This document shows, piece by piece, positions 58,701 through 64,000 of a stretch of DNA of 64,000 nt. The notes beneath the pieces were generated by a model. The model had not been told where the DNA came from and made no database searches. It was given only the letters and a program-made list of their open reading frames with translations. The stretch is from Spisula solida. Taxonomy: Eukaryota > Mollusca > Bivalvia > Venerida > Mactridae. Both the position numbers and the translations under genes were made by a program. Within the stretch, counting starts at the first letter, position 1. Each line of letters starts with the position of its first letter. Location of the stretch: the NCBI GenBank assembly GCA_947247005.1, contig OX365945.1, forward strand, positions 34,154,551-34,218,550, written 5' to 3'.

Positions 58701-61117
58701 GTCATTTATGTTTATTCTTCACTTCAAGAATGGTTACACTTACTCTGTTACATTATATACCTACTCAGGTATTCTTGTTTAGCCGTCTGTAGAATATTTG
58801 CATGCCTGACTGCATTTTAACTGATACGAAATAACACTTGTAGTTTAAGTTATAGTATGTATATATATAGAAAATGAAATCGAAACCAACTACTATCACA
58901 TAATACATGGCATTAAATGTGCGAACATTGACCGAATAAAGGCTGATAAGTAACCTAATATCAGTGGTATTGTAGTATGGGGCTTACCTGTTTACAGCCT
59001 TTTGATTACATGGATTGAACGTGATGATATGTACGTTTTACGATTTACGATTAACATTCTGTTAAAGCATAGTGATTTTACAGTTGGGTCTATTCCTTCC
59101 TTGCCAGTGGTATATCAGAATAAGGCACTGCCAGACTTTCTCTGTAGTGTGTAGACCTGTTGGGCTGACTTACTATCTTCAGTTGCTTGAGTAAGGCTGT
59201 ATCTTATGCATTATAACACATGTGACAAGAGGTGATATGGTCCTACTGATATTTTGGGCATATAGTACACTTTCCATTCTAAATAAGATCAATGTTTATG
59301 TCATGACGTCATTAATGTCGGCATATCTTCTGCACATACATGTAACATAATTTGAGCAATTTGAATCTTGATACAAATTTTGAAAATCTCACATGCATGA
59401 TACTGAGTACTGATATGCAAACTGGCTTGCTGTATTCCACTGTGCGATATGACTTGTATTTGTGACAATACACCTGAATACTAAGGTATATGATTGTAAT
59501 AAATAGCTTTATTTCTCTGTTATGGGCCTTACACAGCTGCATATATAAACAGAGAGACGCATTATGATAGTAAAGAATGCAACATATTTAAGTTTATGTT
59601 AAGATGTAATTTCCACCTGATAACTTAAACTACCATATATATCACACATGTACAACCCACCCTGCCTTAAGCAGTCTTGTCTGCAGTCAGGGGTTGCTTG
59701 TTTCAGGTGACCACTAATGCATGTTTGACTGTAGATTTGTGACTCTTACATAGAGGACGGTTTATATCTACAATATATATCTGCATGATCTAGTAAATTC
59801 ATTTATATACTAGTATACCATATTTCTATATTTGGTCATGTTACATATAAACATATAGGTATTACTCCATGTACTCAGGGGTATATAGTATGTACCTCCT
59901 ATGTGTCTGAAGTATATAGTACATGTGTATAAAAGTTATACCGTGAAGTACCCGGTGTGTGAAATATTCACGGTATTTTGTTATACGAGGGAAGATTATG
60001 TATTCGCATATTTCAGTAGACCATATTATGTTTATAAAATACAGTATAGTATACAAACATTCAAAAGAATTTGGGTCACCCGCTTAAATACTTTATTGAC
60101 AAGTGTTCCGATTGTTATCTAGTTATTTTGAGGTTCAGTGTACCACAGTGGTAACTTCTTCCCTACCAAAGGCCCAGTTACAATAGCTCTGCTCCAAACA
60201 TTGGAATTGGTCCCCTTTGAAAAATGTATGTTCAGCATAATAATGTCGGACAATGCTACGGGTGTAACCTGATGCTAGATCTGTACTATAGAACTGTCAA
60301 AGATCAGATCAGCTGGACGTCCATGTTTTGATACCAATAATCTCCATATAGGTTGGTCATTGCTCTGCTTGCTGTCTGATTTGAGATGACGGTCAAATAC
60401 TGCTCTTTGAGTTATCCTTCTTTCTTTTTCCTTCTTTCTTTTGATTTTGGGAACTCCTACGGTCAAATGTGCAGTTCCAAAATTACTGACAACTGATCAA
60501 ACAAATTTTAAAAAATTTACCGTCAATATTTTGAGCATACCTCTCTTTAAAACTCACGTAAAATTGATTAAATACTCCTAATAATCCATTACTCTGCTGC
60601 AAAGTAGATGACACCATCATCATTTCTATAATTTCATCATTTACATGCATCAGAATGCAACACATGTCCACCATATTTTATACACATGGTAGAGGAACCC
60701 CCAATTGAATTCCTCTCTGACCCAATAGAAACAGAGATTCCCAGAATGATCTTTACAGACCAGCCAATCAGAATTCCCTGATTTCGAGGTGAAGGCCACT
60801 GTGTAAAATGTTGATGAATACTTGTCATGTTTTGCACTAAGTATGTAAAGAAGGGTTCAGGTAATTGTTTTGTTGTGACAAAATATTTTCTTATCAGCAA
60901 ATAACGGGGCATGCCTATAAAACAAGCCTTAGTTACGTTCCCGAAACAATAGGAAAGCAGGCTAATACTTTTTGTCCGACTGAAATGGTCAATGCGTCGC
61001 TGTTCAGATTTTCAAGGAGTATAGATCCAATTGATGTTTGCCATTTAGCCTTGACATATATAGATTTTACTATTTATCTGTAAATGTTTGTTAACACTGC
61101 TCATATATATATTTCAG
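58701..61117. other. No further feature seen (end of the 15 kb intron)
   Basis: AT-rich. The minus-strand open frames at 60275-60466 and 60637-60912 show somewhat protein-like composition but no family I recognise. They may be element remnants. Confidence 0.5.
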
Positions 61118-61285
61118 GCTCGACTTGAGATACATGACTTATTCAAAGACTTGGCCGATGGAAAGATTTTGATGAAACTGTTGGAGATAATCTCCGGAGA
61201 AAATCTTGGCAAACCAAATAAAGGAATATTGAGAGTACAGAAAGCTGAAAACATAAACAGATGTCTAACATTCCTCCGGACCAAG
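61118..61285 (+). CDS. Beta-heavy spectrin, coding exon 2 (residues 40-95, CH1 core)
   Basis: The exon lies between the acceptor 'atatatttcag' (61117) and the donor aag/gtatgt (61286), phase 0 at both ends, 56 codons. It reads 'ARLEIHDLFKDLADGKILMK', then 'LLEIISGENLGKPNKG' and 'ILRVQKAENINRCLTFLRTK'. This is the central part of the CH1 domain: the D-L-x-D-G-x-x-L-x-x-L-L-E-x-[IL]-S-G-E motif and the A/L-E-N-[IV]-N-x-x-L-x-F-L helix are both intact. The G-K-P-N-x-G-x-[LM]-R-V segment resembles karst more than conventional beta spectrin. A SINE-C copy lies only about 35 bp into the following intron. Confidence 0.95.
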
Positions 61286-61319
61286 GTATGTTGTCGTATT
61301 GTTTGATCTTTGCACGTTT

Positions 61320-61500
61320 GTAAATCATAGTGTCGGCTTTGAGTATGAGAGGTCACAGGTTCGATCCCAGGTTGCATACCAAAGTCGTTAAAATTGGTAC
61401 TGGCATTTCTCTCTTGCTTGACACTCAGCATTATAAGTTAGTTCCAGAAAGCTGCTGCTTGACCCAGTGTCAGAATACTCTGATTGGCTAATATATAGTC
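61320..61500 (+). repeat. SINE-C copy
   Basis: The B box 'cacaggttcgatccc' (61354-61368) is near consensus. The body 'ttgcataccaaagtcgttaaaa' like text and 'ttgcttgacactcagc' match the 62.96 kb copy. Short tail. Confidence 0.7.
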
Positions 61501-62150
61501 ACACACCACATGGTTTAGGCTTGAACCTATGTATGATTGAATTAAGTTTGTTGGTGTTTCTGAAACATTATCACCACACAGATCTGTTACACTTCATGCT
61601 GAGCTATATGCATAGATGCCCGTTGGCAATGCCACATGCTACACCAAGCGGTCAGCAAAGCAAGAACTTGTATTACGGGACAGGAACATTAACAAAACAA
61701 ATGAGATCCCTTTTCACTGTTTTCTGGCTTGAATTATAGGATTCGATAGCAAATGAGGAATTTGGACTGTTTGCTGATTTGCATTCATCAGTATGATATT
61801 AACAGGGTCCTACTGAGGCATGTGCTGAATGATATGTTTTAACGGGGTCCTGCTCAGGCATAATGCCCAATCCTGATAGTAAAACGTCTGTTTCAGGTGC
61901 CAATTTCGCACACTTCCTAACACATCATTTCAAACATTGTTCTATTGTTATAATTCAGTCTATAAAATTTCAAATGACCATAACTTAGTCCACACTATGA
62001 ATTATTTCATCAAATAACTTATTTTCTCCAGAACAGTCCATTCATTTCTTTCTAGTGCAGCAAATCCGGATTTCCAGATTATTCTGGAATTGTAGGGCCT
62101 TAAGTTTACTACATGTATATGCATTAACAGAATGACCGTTATATTTACAG
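61501..62150. other. Remainder of intron between exons 2 and 3; a short duplicated phrase only
   Basis: 'aacagggtcctactgaggca' (61800) and 'aacggggtcctgctcaggca' (61841) are an imperfect ~40 bp tandem pair. The intron ends 'atatttacag' at 62150. Confidence 0.6.
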
Positions 62151-62267
62151 GTGTATTTCGAGAACATCGGAGCAGAAGATATTATGGATGGCAATCCACG
62201 CCTCATCCTCGGTCTTATTTGGACAATTATTCTACGTTTCCAGATTCAGGAGATAGAAATAGAAGTG
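62151..62267 (+). CDS. Beta-heavy spectrin, coding exon 3 (residues 96-134, end of CH1)
   Basis: The exon lies between 'atatttacag' (62150) and the donor gtg/gtttgt (62268), phase 0, 39 codons. It reads '[16 protein letters not shown]', then '[16 protein letters not shown]' and 'QEIEIEV'. G-x-x-D-I-x-D-G-N-x-x-L-x-L-G-L-I-W-x-I-I-L-R-F-Q-I closes the first CH domain and is the second actinin-type actin-binding signature. I-G-A-E-D-I and Q-E-I-E-I fit beta-heavy spectrin. The next exon should start the linker and CH2 and lies beyond the window: 62268-64000 shows no continuation. The donor gtttgt is weaker than its neighbours and runs straight into a tandem array. Confidence 0.95.
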
Positions 62268-62269
62268 GT

Positions 62270-62870
62270 TTGTATTCTACATTTAATGTATTCTATATTT
62301 AATGTATTCTATATTTGATGTATTCTATATTTAATGTATTCTATATTTAATGTATTCTATATTTGATGTATTCTATATTTAATGTATTCTATATTTAATG
62401 TATTCTATATTTGATGTATTCTATATTTAATGTATTCTATATTTAATGTATTCTATATTTAATGTATTCTATATTTGATGTATTCTATATTTAATGTATT
62501 CTATATTTGATGTATTCTATATTTGATGTATTCTATATTTAATGTATTCTATATTTAATGTATTCTATATTTAATGTATTCTATATTTAATGTATTCTAT
62601 ATTTGATGTATTCTATATTTAATGTATTCTATATTTGATGTATTCTATATTTGATGTATTCTATATTTGATGTATTCTATATTTAATGTATTCTATATTT
62701 GATGTATTCTATATTTGATGTATTCTATATTTAATGTATTCTATATTTGATGTATTCTATATTTGATGTATTCTATATTTGATGTATTCTATATTTAATG
62801 TATTCTATATTTAATGTATTCTATATTTAATGTATTCTATATTTGATGTATTCTATATTTGATGTATTCT
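62270..62870. repeat. 16 bp two-state minisatellite, 37 units, adjoining the exon 3 donor
   Basis: The unit is tgtattctatattta(A) or tgtattctatatttg(A): one position alternates A or G and almost nothing else varies (the first unit also has tac for tat). Reading the variable base from left to right gives AAG AAG AAG, then AAAGAGG, AAAAGAGG, GAGG, AGGG, AAAGG. The array starts within 3 bp of the exon border. Confidence 0.97.
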
Positions 62871-62959
62871 GTTGTGTATCCCTGACTCGAAGATCACTTT
62901 CACTCTGGTTTCTGTACTGCAAATCATGTAGCTTTCATGTGGAAAAATGTTTTCTGTTC

Positions 62960-63235
62960 AATGGGTTGTCCACCTCAATAGCCTAGTGGTAGAGCATTCG
63001 CTTTGAGTGATAGAGGTCTTTGGTTAGAGTCCAGGCCGTAACATACCAGTTAATTTGCCAAAGTTGTTAAAATAGGTTCTGGTTATAATATCTCACTTGC
63101 TTGACGCTGGTTGTCGGGTAACTGCTTGGTGTCAGGATAATGTGACTGGGTAGTCTCCATATGATTCAAATACTTGACCAGTTAGTGCGACTTTAAACAA
63201 TATTAAATAAAAAATCCTGGAATTTATTATCAACC
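62960..63235 (+). repeat. SINE-C copy, longest
   Basis: The A-box-like 'tagcctagtggtagagcatt' (62980) and a degenerate B box 'ggttagagtccagg' (63021) head an element with 'ttgcttgacgctgg' and 'atgtgactgggtagtctcc'. The last part matches 40.9 kb. Confidence 0.75.
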
Positions 63236-64000
63236 AGAATTAAGCAACTCGCAACATCTCCGATTGTGAATCATGAAAATCATATTTATTACCAATGGAA
63301 GAAAATTGACCAGTTTGTATGGCACTATGGGTCAATCCTCATCTGCTGGATATAGTAATGGAACCTTTTAATCCACTACACCATCCATGAAGGCTCACAG
63401 AGAAGTCTATGTTACCTTTCTTAAAATATTGTCATTATTTTATTTTTATCATTCCCCTACTGTAGAAATTCAAGAAATCTAGTTAGACCAACTTTAATAA
63501 CCTTATATATATTTCAGTATTAAATCCTTTTCGACAATGCATTAACGGTAAACGTCCTTGGCATTCTTGTATGTATATATCAGCTAAAATCCAATCTGAT
63601 AAAACGCTTGTTTAAGACTTAACTAAACTGCTGTATAATTGGTTTTGTTCCCCCAAAGATCGTAGTTTACGATGATTAATGGTTTGATCGATAAGCTATA
63701 GTACCTTGTTTATAATTTTATCAATCATTACGCTGCAAATCCTTAACTGTTAATTGCTATTGACAGTAATCTTAATCTTACTGGGGACAGGGAAACTATG
63801 TAATACTATTCTGGATTAATGAAGCCAATAATAGGACTTGTTTAACAAGGGATTAGCTCTAACTTATTTATATTACATAGTTGTAGTAATCACTTTTCAT
63901 GAATACATCCTGGCATTTTCTTACCCGAGGTATGTTGCCTAAGCAAAGCACAACCAAGTGCCTATATTCAGTAACCTCCCGTTCCATTAAATATAGTGGG
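63236..64000. other. Spectrin intron 3 continues to the window edge; nothing recognised
   Basis: AT-rich. I checked for the CH1-CH2 linker exon (a D-A-L-L-L-W-C-Q-like motif) and did not find it. Confidence 0.6.

Larger units (their letters stand above)
45786..61117 (+). other. First coding-region intron of the spectrin gene (15.3 kb)
   Basis: Starts gtaatt and ends 'atatatttcag'. Phase 0 on both sides; the protein reads across as 'NAFLEK/ARLEIHDLF' with no residues missing relative to karst-type spectrins, so no coding exon is expected inside. It hosts three minisatellites, several SINEs and two MITEs, listed separately. Confidence 0.88.

Overview
The window looks like AT-rich, intron-rich, repeat-rich nuclear DNA of a marine invertebrate, most likely a bivalve mollusc. 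The reasons are: spliceosomal exons with GT..AG borders; two animal gene families (an NPC2/ML-domain protein and a beta-heavy spectrin); many tRNA-derived SINEs, MITEs and 5'-truncated non-LTR retrotransposons; and dispersed repeats of a kind I associate with bivalve genomes (the 1.6-3.9 kb family ending in a 'tgtgacaggtgagct'-type terminus). The mollusc call is an inference from recall. The animal call is secure. There are no prokaryotic operons, rRNA or CRISPR arrays, and most open frames here are chance or repeat-derived.

Real genes, both on the + strand. (1) The last two coding exons of an NPC2-like cholesterol/lipid-binding secreted protein (18366-18538 and 22245-22337) join in frame across a 3.7 kb intron and are followed by a poly(A) signal at 22395. 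That intron holds a decayed LINE (18.8-20.5 kb) and an inverted repeat. The exons for the N-terminal half were not found. (2) The first three coding exons of a beta-heavy spectrin (karst/SPTBN5-like) lie at 45669-45785, 61118-61285 and 62151-62267. They encode the N-terminus and the first calponin-homology domain of the actin-binding region, and the gene runs off the right edge. The first coding exon has its own splice acceptor, so a non-coding 5' exon lies upstream. A candidate promoter and 5' exon is at 34.43-34.64 kb.

Layout. 0-4 kb: old dispersed repeats with ~140-160 bp internal tandem structure. 4-8 kb: SINE fragments and a TTAA-flanked MITE. 8.5-9.9 kb: a 24-25 bp hairpin-forming minisatellite. 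10.8-11.0 kb: TGAT microsatellite. 11.9-14.6 kb: a ~187 bp satellite. 14.8-17.2 kb: SINEs and a MITE whose paralogous empty site is also in the window. 17.8-22.4 kb: CpG-rich block and the NPC2-like exons. 22.4-27.2 kb: mostly unremarkable, with one MITE and a 105 bp duplication. 27.2-29.1 kb: a LINE with a second LINE nested in it. 29.1-34.3 kb: an unexplained block with at least 12 copies of a 14-bp motif (AAACCTTCGTTATC and its complement), followed by a second repeated motif (GTCCCATA..ACG) and long-range inverted matches. This block is the best candidate for something undescribed. 34.4-64 kb: the spectrin gene, whose long introns carry a 466 bp foldback element, paired hAT-like MITEs, three minisatellites with periods divisible by three (27, 45 and 33 bp), several SINEs, and a two-state 16 bp minisatellite that starts immediately after the exon 3 splice donor.
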